From Teichococcus oryzae (lineage in GTDB: Bacteria > Pseudomonadota > Alphaproteobacteria > Acetobacterales > Acetobacteraceae): a stretch of DNA of 64,000 nucleotides. Of the stretch, positions 8,284 to 16,513 are shown piece after piece; within the stretch, counting starts at the first letter, position 1, and the number at the start of each line of letters is the position of its first letter. Both the position numbers and the translations under genes were made by a program. Where the stretch lies: contig NZ_VUKA01000001.1 in the NCBI RefSeq assembly GCF_008386565.1, forward strand, positions 310,001-374,000. Direction: 5' to 3'. The notes below the pieces were generated by a model that was not told where the DNA came from, made no database searches, and was given only the letters and a program-made list of their open reading frames with translations.

Positions 8284-8308
8284 TGAACCAATTAGCCATT
8301 ATGGTTCA
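8284..8308. promoter_or_regulatory. Candidate GntR operator: perfect inverted repeat
   Basis: TGAACCA (8284-8290) and TGGTTCA (8302-8308) form a perfect 7+7 inverted repeat with an 11-base spacer. It lies 31 bases upstream of the FAH-family start on one side and at the beginning of the GntR gene on the other. Position and symmetry suit a dimeric FCD-type GntR repressor controlling both directions. No binding evidence is available. Confidence 0.55.
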
Positions 8309-8312
8309 CGGA

Positions 8313-9014
8313 ATGGTTGATCCGGTCAAGATGCATCCTGGTCTTTCCAGGGCAAAAGAGGAGGGCGTGGGCGCGGCGGGGCTGCAGGCGGCGCTGGAAC
8401 AGGCCCTGCGGGCAGGCCAGTGGATGCCGGGCGAGAAGCTGCCCACGGAACGGGCGCTGGGGCTGCGATACGGCGTTGCCCGCAACACGGTGCGCCGCGC
8501 CCTGGATGCGCTGGAACAACAGGGGCTGATCCACCGGCATGTGGGGCGCGGCACCTTCCGCAGCGCGCCGCCGGCGGCATCGGCGGAGCAGGAGGCGCTC
8601 AGCCCCTCGGACGTGGTGGAATGCCGGCTGATCCTGGAGCCGGACATGATCTCCCTGGCGGTGGCGCGCGCCACCCAGGCCGATCTCGCCCGCATGGATG
8701 AATGCCTGCGCGGCACCGACGACGCCCCCGATTTGCCCGCCTTCGAGCATTGGGACGCGGCGCTGCACGACGCCTTCGCCCAGGCCACCCACAACAACGC
8801 CGTGATCGCCATGAGCCGCTCCCTGGCGCGGGTGCGGGAACGCACGGATTGGGGAAGGCTGAAGGCGCGCGGCAACACCGCCGGGCACCGGGCGACGTTG
8901 CAGGAGCAGCACCACGCCATGGTGGAGGCGGTGCGGCAGCGGGACCGTGATGCCGCGCGCCGGGTCATGCGGGCGCATATCCTGTTCGTGCAGGCCTACA
9001 TGTTCGGCGAATGA
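8313..9014 (+). CDS. GntR-family transcriptional regulator, FadR/FCD subfamily
   Basis: About 233 residues. The winged helix-turn-helix lies near the N-terminus (PGEKLPTERALGLRYGVARN, then TVRRALDALEQQGLI) and is followed by an FCD effector domain containing the metal/ligand pattern SDVVECRLILEPDM, HDAFAQATHNN and HHAMVEAVRQRDRDAA. FCD regulators usually bind small organic acids and repress divergent catabolic genes. The start is uncertain: ATG 8301 overlaps the inverted repeat, ATG 8313 and 8331 are possible, and GTG 8367 follows an AGGAGG but at only 2 bases. The divergent FAH/Bug/Mo-hydroxylase set is the obvious target. Confidence 0.85.
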   Translation: MVDPVKMHPGLSRAKEEGVGAAGLQAALEQALRAGQWMPGEKLPTERALGLRYGVARNTVRRALDALEQQGLIHRHVGRGTFRSAPPAASAEQEALSPSDVVECRLILEPDMISLAVARATQADLARMDECLRGTDDAPDLPAFEHWDAALHDAFAQATHNNAVIAMSRSLARVRERTDWGRLKARGNTAGHRATLQEQHHAMVEAVRQRDRDAARRVMRAHILFVQAYMFGE

Positions 9015-9358
9015 GGCGAGGGCAGGCTGTGCCGGCGGAGCATCCCGTGACCCCGGACGGGCGCTATTTCGTGGTGCGCGGCCGGCTCTGGCGCCGCGCC
9101 AACCCGGCGCTGGACGAGGCCACCCGCGCCCGGCTGACCCGTGAGCTGATGGCGGCCCGCCGCGCCAAGCAGCAGGCGATGCGGCAAGGCGATGAAGCGG
9201 CGCGGGGAGCGGCGCGGCAACGGGTGGATGCGGCGAAGCACGCGCTGGGGGAAAGGGGCCCGGTCTGGTGGAATGACGGCGCCCCCGACCTCAACCGCCG
9301 CATGGCCCGCAACACGCCCTATGCCGAATGGTTCAGCGGGCTGGGCCTGTCGGACTAA
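9011..9358 (+). CDS. Conserved hypothetical protein, 115 aa
   Basis: A charged, soluble protein of 115 residues with no signal peptide. It opens with a conserved-looking TPDGRYFVVRGRLWRRANP, has an Arg/Ala-rich helix in the middle, and ends with GPVWWNDGAPDLNRRMARNT. I recognise this as a recurrent proteobacterial family of unknown function, sometimes given unrelated transporter names in databases, but I cannot assign a role. Its ATG overlaps the GntR stop (ATGA), so it is translated with the regulator. Its stop overlaps by four bases the stop of the convergent dehydrogenase gene. Confidence 0.75.
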   Translation: MRRGQAVPAEHPVTPDGRYFVVRGRLWRRANPALDEATRARLTRELMAARRAKQQAMRQGDEAARGAARQRVDAAKHALGERGPVWWNDGAPDLNRRMARNTPYAEWFSGLGLSD

Positions 9359-10524
9359 CCTTCCGTGGGCTCCAGCCGCAGCACGCGGCCGCGGCTTTCA
9401 TCGGTCAGCAGGTACAACAGGCCATCCGGGCCAGGCACCACATGGCGGATGCGGGTCTGGCCCCAGAGCAGCCGCTCCTCCCCGGTGATGCGATCCCCTT
9501 CGACGGAAAGGCGCAACAGGCCGGCGCTGCTCAGCGTGCCGAGGAACAGGCTGTTCTTCCAGCCGGGAAAGGCATCGCCGGCATAGAAGGCGGCGCCGGA
9601 AGGACTGATGGAGGGCACCCAATGGCGCAGCGGGTCCTGCATGCCGGGCCGGGAAGGGGCCTCGTGGATCCGCGCGCCGCTATAGGCGACGCCATGGCCG
9701 GCCACGGGCCAGCCGAAATTGGCGCCGGGGCGGACCAGATTGACCTCGTCCCCGCCACGCGGGCCCATCTCGACCTCCCACAAGGTGCCGGTGGCCGGGT
9801 TGAGCGCCAATCCTTGCGGCGACCGGAGGCCGAGGGCGAGGATCTCGGGCCGGGCGCCGGGCAGGGCGGGGTTGCCCTCCGCCGGGCGGCCATCCCGTTC
9901 CAGCCGAAGCAGCTTGCCGGCGAGGTCGGAGCCATCCTGCGCCCGCTCCGGGTTGCGCTGCCGGTCGCCGGTGGTCAGGTAAAGCTTTCCGTCGCGGCCA
10001 AAGGCAATGCGGCAGCCATAATGGCCGTTGCCGGTTTGCGCCGGCGCGGCGTCCAGCAGGGTTTGCACGGTTTCCAGCGACCGCGCATCGGCGGCCAGCC
10101 GCGCCCGCACCAGCCGGGTCAGGTTGCCGCCGCGCGTCGCGGCAGCGTGGCAAAGATAAAGTTCACGCGTTTCGGCGAAATCCGGCGCCAGCCGGATGTC
10201 GAGCAGCCCGCCCTGTCCGGCCGCCGCCACCGCGGGCACGCCAGCCAGGGGCGGCGAAACATCGCCATCGCGCCCCAGCAGCCGCAGCCGCCCCGGCCGT
10301 TCGGTTACCAGCAGGCGGCCATCCGGCAGAAAGGCGGCGCCCCAGGGATGCTCCAGCCCGGCGGCGAAGGTGGCGACGCGGAAACTGGCGGCCTCGCTGC
10401 GCACCACCGCGCCCGGACTTCCCGGGCCTTGCGCCCCGCCTCCCTGCGCGCAGGCGGCGGTGGCGCCGGCCATGGTCAGGGCCAGCGCGAGCGCCGGGAA
10501 GCGGAACGGACGCGAAAGGAACAA
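9355..10524 (-). CDS. PQQ-dependent sugar dehydrogenase family protein (glucose/sorbosone dehydrogenase, YliI-like)
   Basis: 389 residues: an N-terminal export signal ending around ATAACAQG, then a six-bladed propeller of the GSDH family, with GLEHPWGAAFLPDGRLLVTERPG, GQGGLLDIRLAPDF, NGHYGCRIAFGRDGKLYLTTGD and LALGLRSPQGLALNP. Family members are soluble periplasmic aldose sugar dehydrogenases that use PQQ. The final Cys of the leader (TAAC) is a poor lipobox, so a cleaved soluble protein is more likely than a lipoprotein. The start is TTG with GGAAGG six bases before it. It stands alone, convergent with the 115-aa gene and upstream of nothing obvious in the pathway. Confidence 0.85.
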   Translation of the reverse strand: MFLSRPFRFPALALALTMAGATAACAQGGGAQGPGSPGAVVRSEAASFRVATFAAGLEHPWGAAFLPDGRLLVTERPGRLRLLGRDGDVSPPLAGVPAVAAAGQGGLLDIRLAPDFAETRELYLCHAAATRGGNLTRLVRARLAADARSLETVQTLLDAAPAQTGNGHYGCRIAFGRDGKLYLTTGDRQRNPERAQDGSDLAGKLLRLERDGRPAEGNPALPGARPEILALGLRSPQGLALNPATGTLWEVEMGPRGGDEVNLVRPGANFGWPVAGHGVAYSGARIHEAPSRPGMQDPLRHWVPSISPSGAAFYAGDAFPGWKNSLFLGTLSSAGLLRLSVEGDRITGEERLLWGQTRIRHVVPGPDGLLYLLTDESRGRVLRLEPTEG

Positions 10525-10558
10525 AGGAGGCCTTCCCTGCGGTGATGGCGCCGGAGGA

Positions 10559-10891
10559 TTACTTCGCCAGCGCGCCGGCGATCCAGTCCTTCAGGGCGCT
10601 CTTGGGCAGGGCGCCGACCTTGGTGTCCACCGGCTTGCCGTCCTTGAACAAGATCATGGTGGGAATGCCGCGCACCGCGTATTCGTTCGGCGTCATCGGG
10701 TTCTCGTCGATGTTCACCTTGGCCACGGTCAACTGGCCGGCATAATCCTTGGCGATCTCGTCGAGGATCGGGCCCACCATGCGGCAAGGGCCGCACCATT
10801 CGGCCCAGAAATCCACCAGAACCGGGCCGGAAGCGCCCAGCACATCCTGCTTGAAGCTGTCGTCGCTGACGGCCTTGGTGTTTTCGCTCAT
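10559..10891 (-). CDS. trxA: Thioredoxin
   Basis: 110 residues with the thioredoxin fold sequence VLVDFWAEWCGPCRMVGPIL; the redox-active pair is C33 and C36 in the canonical WCGPC. Also present are the cis-proline region RGIPTMILFKDG and the conserved TVAKVNIDENP. It is a cytoplasmic disulfide reductase serving ribonucleotide reductase, methionine sulfoxide reductase and peroxiredoxins; a peroxiredoxin is encoded at 26290. The length is that of the E. coli protein. It is a single gene between the dehydrogenase and yjbH genes. Confidence 0.97.
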   Translation of the reverse strand: MSENTKAVSDDSFKQDVLGASGPVLVDFWAEWCGPCRMVGPILDEIAKDYAGQLTVAKVNIDENPMTPNEYAVRGIPTMILFKDGKPVDTKVGALPKSALKDWIAGALAK

Positions 10892-10989
10892 CTGCTTTTT
10901 CCTCAGCGCGCCCGGTGAAAGGCGCCTTTTGTGTCGCAGTTGAAAGTCGGGTGCCGGGGGCCTCCGGTCAAGAACCGGCAGCCATGCGC

Positions 10990-13128
10990 TTATCGCGCGA
11001 AGCCGCCGATGCCCCGGCGCAGCGCGTCCTGGCGGCCGTCGCGCGTCACCTCCCAGAGCGGGTTGTCCACCGACAGGCGCTGGCCGCCATCGCGCTGCAC
11101 CGGGCGGATCACGGCGCTGCCGAGCCCGGCATCCTGCCGCCCGAACAGCGCCAGCGGGATGCGGACATACAGCCCCTTGTCGAAGGAGCCCTCGCCGAAC
11201 TGCGCCGCCGACACATTGGTGAAGGTCGCGAAGCCGCCGATCTCGATGCCCGAGTCGAAGCGCCGGCCCAGTTCAAAGGTCGCGCCCCAGTCTCCCGCCA
11301 GGTAGCGGCCGGCGCGGACGATGCCGAACAGGTTCCACACCGGCAGGTCGGCATAAAGCGAGGCATGGCCGGTGGCGACGCTGTAGCCCTGGAAGCCAAG
11401 CTTCTGGTTGAAATCCCGCTGCGCCACCCAGTTCAGGTCCAGGCCAAGGGCAAAGGGGCGGTCATGCGGCCGCCACAGCAGCTCGGCGGAGATGCCGCCG
11501 AACATGGGTTCCAGATACCCGGCCGAGGCGCGGGCGAAAACATCCGGCGCCAGGTTCCAGATCCGCTCGCCGTACAGCGTCGCCAGCGCCGTGCCGCCTT
11601 CCCGCGCATATTCGGCGTAGTCGCTGCGCACATGCGGCAACAGGCTGTCCGAGGGAAGGCCGCCCGACAGATTGCCGAACAAGGCCTGCTGCACGCCGCC
11701 GGCCAGGGCAAAGCCATGGCCAAGGCCGATACGGGCCCCGGCCCCCAGCGCCGCCTGCCAGCGCAGGGTGCGCGACGGGTCCCCGAGCGCCAGGCCGAGG
11801 CGCGGCCCCACCTCCCAGTCCCAGAAGGGGCCGGGCGCCCGCAGCGTGCCGGGCGCGATTTCGCCGGTTGGGGGCAGCAGGCGGCTGGCCAGCCAGGCTT
11901 CCTCGGGGCTGGCCATGCCGGCGGCTAGTGCCTCCAGCGTCAGGCGCGGCACTTCCAGCACGGCGATCTCAACTCCGGCCCGCCACCAGCGCAGCCGTAG
12001 CATCTCCAGATCCGGCGGCAACACGGGCTGCATCGCCCGCAAGGCCCGGGAAGCGATCTGCGGCAACGTCCGGAAGGCGCCGCCGGACAGCGCGACCTCC
12101 GCCACGCCACCGTCCTGCCGGAAGGCGAGGCCGCGGAAGCCGGCCGCGGCCAGGGCATCGAAGGCCGCCCGCGCAACCATTGCCTCATCACCCCTGGCCT
12201 GGCGCGGGCGGGAAGCGAGGGGAGGCGGGGCGGGGAGGGAAAATGCAGGCGGATCGGCCGGGTCCATGCGGAACGAGATGCGAGCCAGCAGGTCGGTGCC
12301 ATGCACGAAATGCAGGCCCGCATCCGCCCAGCCATTGCTCCATTGCAGGCCGAGATTGACGCGGGAAGCCGCCTCGCCCCGCAGATCGCCGCGCCAGGCC
12401 GGATAGCCCCCGCGCTCGTCCCGCAGCGCGTCGCCGGACCATTCGGCCTTGGCGCGCAAGCCCTCCACCGCGCCCCAGGGCATGTTGATGGAGGGGATGC
12501 TCCATTCCAGGCCGGCGAAGGGCGCCATCTCCTCCCCGCGGAAGAAGCCGGTCTGCACCGTGCCGCCGCGCCCCACATCGCGCGGCCTGTAGCGCAAGGT
12601 GTCGGAGGCCATGGCGAGGGGGCTGTTCCATTCCGCCCCGGTGCCGAGGCGCCCCCAGCCAAGCCCGGCCGAAACATCCAGCCCCCACCACCGCTTGGAG
12701 GCGACGATGTATTCCCCGGCATAAAGCCCGGTGCCGATGAAGTCCTGCAGGCCGATGGCGATGGCGGGATTGTATTCGCCTTCCTCCAGCAGCCGCAGCT
12801 TCAGGTCGAAGGCGCGGTCGGTGGTCATGTCCTGGCCGCTGGTGGCGTCCAGGCGCTCGGTCAGGCGGAAGGTGGTTTCCAGAAAGGGCAAGGCCTGGAA
12901 GTTCAGGAACCAGAAGCGGCGCTGGTGGCGCAGGGCGGTGCCGGCTTCCAGCGTCCCGTCGGGCCGGAAGCGCGCATTGCGCATCTCGATCAGCCCGACG
13001 CCACCGAAATCGCCACCGGTGACGGGCAGTTCTTCCGCCCGCGCGCCGGCGAGGCCTGCCAGAAGCAGCAAGGCCACCAGACGCGCGAGGCGAGGGCATT
13101 TGCCGGCTTTTCCGGCGGAGATACTCAC
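10990..13128 (-). CDS. YjbH-domain protein, outer-membrane exopolysaccharide export component
   Basis: 712 residues with a signal peptide (LARLVALLLLAGLAGARA) and a long beta-strand-rich body. The family markers are VTGGDFGGVGLIEMRNARF near the start, EYNPAIAIGLQDFIGTGLYAGEYIVASK, and the C-terminal KGLYVRIPLALFG and RPVQRDGGQRL. YjbH (GfcD-like) is thought to form an outer-membrane barrel for exopolysaccharide secretion, normally next to YjbEFG. Those partners are absent here, so this copy is an orphan. The start is GTG at 13128, sitting inside an inverted repeat; no good ribosome site is visible, so the start is less sure than the family. Confidence 0.88.
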   Translation of the reverse strand: MSISAGKAGKCPRLARLVALLLLAGLAGARAEELPVTGGDFGGVGLIEMRNARFRPDGTLEAGTALRHQRRFWFLNFQALPFLETTFRLTERLDATSGQDMTTDRAFDLKLRLLEEGEYNPAIAIGLQDFIGTGLYAGEYIVASKRWWGLDVSAGLGWGRLGTGAEWNSPLAMASDTLRYRPRDVGRGGTVQTGFFRGEEMAPFAGLEWSIPSINMPWGAVEGLRAKAEWSGDALRDERGGYPAWRGDLRGEAASRVNLGLQWSNGWADAGLHFVHGTDLLARISFRMDPADPPAFSLPAPPPLASRPRQARGDEAMVARAAFDALAAAGFRGLAFRQDGGVAEVALSGGAFRTLPQIASRALRAMQPVLPPDLEMLRLRWWRAGVEIAVLEVPRLTLEALAAGMASPEEAWLASRLLPPTGEIAPGTLRAPGPFWDWEVGPRLGLALGDPSRTLRWQAALGAGARIGLGHGFALAGGVQQALFGNLSGGLPSDSLLPHVRSDYAEYAREGGTALATLYGERIWNLAPDVFARASAGYLEPMFGGISAELLWRPHDRPFALGLDLNWVAQRDFNQKLGFQGYSVATGHASLYADLPVWNLFGIVRAGRYLAGDWGATFELGRRFDSGIEIGGFATFTNVSAAQFGEGSFDKGLYVRIPLALFGRQDAGLGSAVIRPVQRDGGQRLSVDNPLWEVTRDGRQDALRRGIGGFAR

Positions 13129-13140
13129 AATTTCGTGAGT
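13123..13140. promoter_or_regulatory. Inverted repeat at the yjbH start
   Basis: ACTCAC at 13123-13128 and GTGAGT at 13135-13140 are exactly complementary, separated by AATTTC. The GTG start codon of yjbH is inside the left arm as read on the minus strand. It could be an operator overlapping the start region or a hairpin at the start of translation. Either is inference. Confidence 0.35.
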
Positions 13141-13231
13141 CTAACGAATGGCGATAATTGGTGCCAGAGTTTTGCGCGCTGACTGCTCCGGCGATGGACA
13201 AGCGGCGCCGCCTTGCCTCCAATGCCGCGCC

Positions 13232-13888
13232 ATGACCTTTTCCCTGCTCGGCCGCTGCATCCGCACCGGCCATTTCGGCGCCGTCGCCACCACCTCCGGC
13301 CTCAGCATCGGGGCGCGGGTGCCGTTTCTCCAGGCCGGGACCGGCGGCGTGCTGACCCAGCACCGCACCGATCCGCGCCTTGGCCCGCGCGGCGTCGAGC
13401 TGTTGCGCAGCGGCTGCTCCGCCGCGGAAACCATCGCCGCGCTGGCCGCCAGCACGCCGGATATCGGCTGGCGGCAATTGGCGGCGATCGATGCCGCCGG
13501 GCGCACCGCCTTCTTCCATGGCGCGCGGGTGAAGCCGGCGCACAACCACGCCCAGGGCGCCGATTGCGTCGCCATCGGCAACATCCTGGCCAGCGATCAG
13601 GTGCCGCAGCGCATGGTGGAGGCATTCGTGGCGGAGCCCGAGGCGCCGCTGGGCGACCGGCTGATCGCCGCGCTGCGTGCCGGCGAGGCGGCGGGCGGCG
13701 AGGGCCGCCCGCTGGTTTCCGCCGCGCTGCTGATCGTGGGAACCGAAAGCTTCCCTTACGCCGATCTGCGGGTGGACCGCGACGCCGATCCGATTGAGAC
13801 GCTGGCCTCGCTTTGGGCCGAATACGCGCCGCAGGCCGATGACTACGTCCTGCGCGCCGTGGACCCGATGCGCTTCAGCCCGGTCTAG
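13232..13888 (+). CDS. DUF1028 family protein
   Basis: 218 residues beginning MTFSLLGRCIRTGHFGAVATTSG, with ARVPFLQAGTGGVLTQ and DPRLGPRGVELL, all typical of DUF1028. The fold belongs to the N-terminal-nucleophile hydrolase-like proteins; in other bacteria DUF1028 genes lie near peptide, amide or organic acid catabolism genes. No signal peptide is seen. Its neighbour, convergent across a strong hairpin, is an asparaginase-like gene. The function is unknown. Confidence 0.88.
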   Translation: MTFSLLGRCIRTGHFGAVATTSGLSIGARVPFLQAGTGGVLTQHRTDPRLGPRGVELLRSGCSAAETIAALAASTPDIGWRQLAAIDAAGRTAFFHGARVKPAHNHAQGADCVAIGNILASDQVPQRMVEAFVAEPEAPLGDRLIAALRAGEAAGGEGRPLVSAALLIVGTESFPYADLRVDRDADPIETLASLWAEYAPQADDYVLRAVDPMRFSPV

Positions 13889-13898
13889 GGCCGGGCTT

Positions 13899-13921
13899 GC
13901 GGGACGGTCTGGCCGTCCCGC
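13899..13921. terminator. Bidirectional hairpin between convergent genes
   Basis: GCGGGACGG (13899-13907) pairs perfectly with CCGTCCCGC (13913-13921), with a 5-base loop. It lies between the DUF1028 stop and the asparaginase-like stop. No T-run follows on either side, so it may act as an mRNA 3' end barrier rather than a strong intrinsic terminator. Confidence 0.6.
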
Positions 13922-13929
13922 TGCCGCGC

Positions 13930-14943
13930 TCAGTAGGTGGCGAAGATCCGTTCGATCTCGGCAGGGTCTGCTGTCACGGTCAAGGCGAGGGCCAGCAGGA
14001 TGCGCGCCTTTTGTGGCGTCAGGTTGTCGGCCGAAAGGATGCCCTGTTGGCGCATCCTGCTGCCGGCCACCACCCGGCCGCTGCCGACACGGGTGGATTG
14101 CACCACCACCACGCCCTGCTTCACCGCCTCGGCCAGGGCATCCTGCTCCACCGGGGTCGGGCCGCCCGGGGCGAAGCCGGCGCTGACGATGCCGCGCGCG
14201 CCGGCCGCCACAAAGGCGCGGATCGCCGTTTCGTCGGCGTCGGCATGGGAATAGCAGATGTCGACACGCGGCAGGGCGTCGAGCGCGCGGATGTCGAACT
14301 CGGTGTTTGGCGCCACCCGGCGCAGCGGCTTGCGGTAATAGGCGATGCGATCCGCGTCGGCATGGCCCAGCACGCCGAAATCCGGGGTGCGGAAGGTTTG
14401 CAGCCGCCAGGTGGAGGTCTTGGACACTTCCCGCGCCGCCTGGATCTCGTCATTCAGCAGCACCAGCACGCCGAGACCGCGCGACTCGGGGCAGGCGGCG
14501 ACGCGCACCGCGTTCAACAGGTTCATGCCCATGTCGGTGGACAGGCCCGAAGCGGGGCGCTGCGCGCCCACCATCACCACCGGCACCGCGATCTTCAGGC
14601 CGAGGGACAGGGCATAGGCGGTTTCCTCCAGCGTCGCCGTGCCATGGCCGATGACGATGCCGGCGAGGCCGGGGATCTCGGCCAGCGCCTTGTCGCATTC
14701 GCGGGCCAGGGCCTGCCAATCGCGGAAGCCGATGCGCGTCGAGATCACCGCGCTGCAGGGACGGGGCACCACATCGGCGACCAGCGCCAGCTCGGGCACG
14801 CGCGCCACGATGGCGTCGGCTTCCATCACCCGGCCATGACGGCCGTAATCCTGGATGTCGAGCCCGTTCTCCCCCAGGGAGGCCATGGTCCCGCCGCTGC
14901 CGATAAAGGCAACGCGTGGCTTGGAGGAGGCGGTATCGGGCAT
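13930..14943 (-). CDS. L-asparaginase-like amidohydrolase with altered active-site residues
   Basis: 337 residues of the type II asparaginase family: N-terminal FIGSGGTMAS with the nucleophile Thr, an LDIQDYG Tyr, and NDEIQAAREVSKTST containing the conserved Lys. However the usual THGTDT motif reads GHGTATLEET, so the catalytic-site Asp (D90 in E. coli AnsB) is Ala, and the segment matching GSQD reads ISTR. No signal peptide is present, so it should be cytoplasmic. The changes suggest a substrate other than asparagine or weak activity; the rest of the fold looks intact. It is convergent with the DUF1028 gene. Confidence 0.8.
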   Translation of the reverse strand: MPDTASSKPRVAFIGSGGTMASLGENGLDIQDYGRHGRVMEADAIVARVPELALVADVVPRPCSAVISTRIGFRDWQALARECDKALAEIPGLAGIVIGHGTATLEETAYALSLGLKIAVPVVMVGAQRPASGLSTDMGMNLLNAVRVAACPESRGLGVLVLLNDEIQAAREVSKTSTWRLQTFRTPDFGVLGHADADRIAYYRKPLRRVAPNTEFDIRALDALPRVDICYSHADADETAIRAFVAAGARGIVSAGFAPGGPTPVEQDALAEAVKQGVVVVQSTRVGSGRVVAGSRMRQQGILSADNLTPQKARILLALALTVTADPAEIERIFATY

Positions 14944-15043
14944 GGCGCTCTCGGCTTCTGCGGCGGGAAGCCAAAGCTGTAGAACCGAAGCGGCACCCTG
15001 GCCAAGGGCACCGGTTCCCTCCGGCGCGGCGATGATGGGCGCC

Positions 15044-15091
15044 TAGAGCAGATCCCGATCGGGCGGGATCGCCTGATCGGGTGAAAATGCT
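15044..15091. repeat. Intergenic palindromic repeat, copy 2
   Basis: This is a 48-base copy of the element at 425-472, inverted relative to it. It ends exactly one base before the stop codon of the MATE gene (15092-15094), so that gene is transcribed straight into the repeat. The inner GATCCCG / CGGGATC stem is preserved. Such placement fits a REP-like 3' end element or mobile miniature repeat. Confidence 0.8.
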
Positions 15092-16513
15092 TTAGCCGGG
15101 CTGCGCCGTCAGACGCCGCAGCGCCGGGCCCTCGCGCCCGGCGAGTTGCGCCCAGCGCAGCGTCATCAGCACCGCCACGATGGCCAGCCCGCTGGCCAGC
15201 CCGATCCAGACGCCGAGCGGCCCCCAGCCCGCGGGAAAGCCAAGGCCGAGCCCGATCGGCAGGCCCAGCCCCCAATAGCCCAGAGCCGCGAACAGCAGCG
15301 GCAGGCGGGTGTCCTTCAACCCGCGCAGCGCGCCGGCGGCGACCGCCTGCACCCCGTCGGACAGCTGGAACACCCCGGCCACCATCAGCAATGTGGCGGC
15401 CAGCGCGCGGGTGTCGGTCAGCTCCGGCGCCAGGAACAGGGCGGCCACCTGATCGGCCAGCAGCAGCAGGGCTGTGGCCGTCAGCGCCATGAAGCCGCCG
15501 CTCAGCACGATGGCGACCCAGCCGGCCCGCCATGCGCCGATGGCGTCGCCCGCCCCGGCGGCCAGGCCGACCCGCGCCGTCGCCGCCTGGCCGATACCCA
15601 TCGGCACCATGAAGCAGGCGCTGGCCACCTGCAGCGCCACGGCATGCGCCGCCACGGCCGAAGGGCTGATCCAGCCCATTACCAGGGCGGTGGCGCTGAA
15701 GATGCCGATCTCCAGCAGCATGGAGCCGGCGATGGGCAGGCCAACCGCCACCATTTCCCCGATGCGGCGCCAATCGGCGCGCCAGAAGCGGCCCATCAGC
15801 CGGAAGCGGGACAATTTCCGGTCCAGCATGATCCAGCCGGCCAGCGCCACCAGCATGGAGCCATTGGCGATGGCGCTGCTGATGCCGGCGCCCATCACGC
15901 CGAGCGAGGGGATGCCGAAGCCGCCAGCCACCAGCAGGTACAGCAGGGCGGCGTTCAGCCCGATGGCGAGGCCCGATACCCAGAGGGCGGGCACCGGCCG
16001 CTCCAGCGCCGCCAGGAAGCCGCGCAGCACGGCGAAGCCATAGAAGAAGGGCATGCCCCAGAGCAGGGCCCGGTTGTAGCGCTGCGCCTCCGCCGCCAGG
16101 GCCGGGTCCTGCCCGGCCGCCACCAGGATGGCGCCGGTGTTCCACAGCAGCGCGCCGAGCAGGGCGAAAAGCGGGATGCCCAGCCAGGCGGCGGCGCGCA
16201 CGGTGCGGCGCATCTCCCGCATGTGGTGGCGCACCCGCCCGCGTTCCTGCGCCAGCATGGCGGAGGCGGCGAAGGCCGCGCCAAAGGCCGGGGCCAGGGC
16301 GATGAAGTAGAGATTGCCGCCCAGCGTCGCCGCCGCCAGCGGCAATTCGCCGATCCGCCCCAGAACCAGCGTGTCGGTCAGCACCAGCGCGATCTGCGAC
16401 AGGTTGGTGATGGCCAGCGGCCAGGCCAGCATCAGGGTGGCGCGCAGCTCGCGCGTCCATCCTCCCGCATGGCGGCGCGGCGTCGCGCGCGTCCGATTGG
16501 TGTGCGTTTGCAT
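15092..16513 (-). CDS. MATE family multidrug efflux transporter (NorM-like)
   Basis: 473 residues with about twelve hydrophobic segments. The first half contains LMLAWPLAITNLSQIALVLTDTLVLGRIGELPLAA and the second AVGLPIAGSMLLEIGIFS with SAVAAHAVALQVAS, the twin-bundle pattern of NorM/DinF proteins. These use Na+ or H+ gradients to export cationic drugs and metabolites from the cytoplasm. It stands alone, with the palindromic repeat directly after its stop and a long region upstream shared with the cold-shock gene. Substrate unknown. Confidence 0.93.
   Translation of the reverse strand: MQTHTNRTRATPRRHAGGWTRELRATLMLAWPLAITNLSQIALVLTDTLVLGRIGELPLAAATLGGNLYFIALAPAFGAAFAASAMLAQERGRVRHHMREMRRTVRAAAWLGIPLFALLGALLWNTGAILVAAGQDPALAAEAQRYNRALLWGMPFFYGFAVLRGFLAALERPVPALWVSGLAIGLNAALLYLLVAGGFGIPSLGVMGAGISSAIANGSMLVALAGWIMLDRKLSRFRLMGRFWRADWRRIGEMVAVGLPIAGSMLLEIGIFSATALVMGWISPSAVAAHAVALQVASACFMVPMGIGQAATARVGLAAGAGDAIGAWRAGWVAIVLSGGFMALTATALLLLADQVAALFLAPELTDTRALAATLLMVAGVFQLSDGVQAVAAGALRGLKDTRLPLLFAALGYWGLGLPIGLGLGFPAGWGPLGVWIGLASGLAIVAVLMTLRWAQLAGREGPALRRLTAQPG

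Noticed and set aside
8263-8291. TTGGTT and GGTATA, 17 bases apart, as the FAH operon promoter
   Set aside because: A transcript from it would start only a few bases before the ATG, after the ribosome site, so it cannot be the working promoter.
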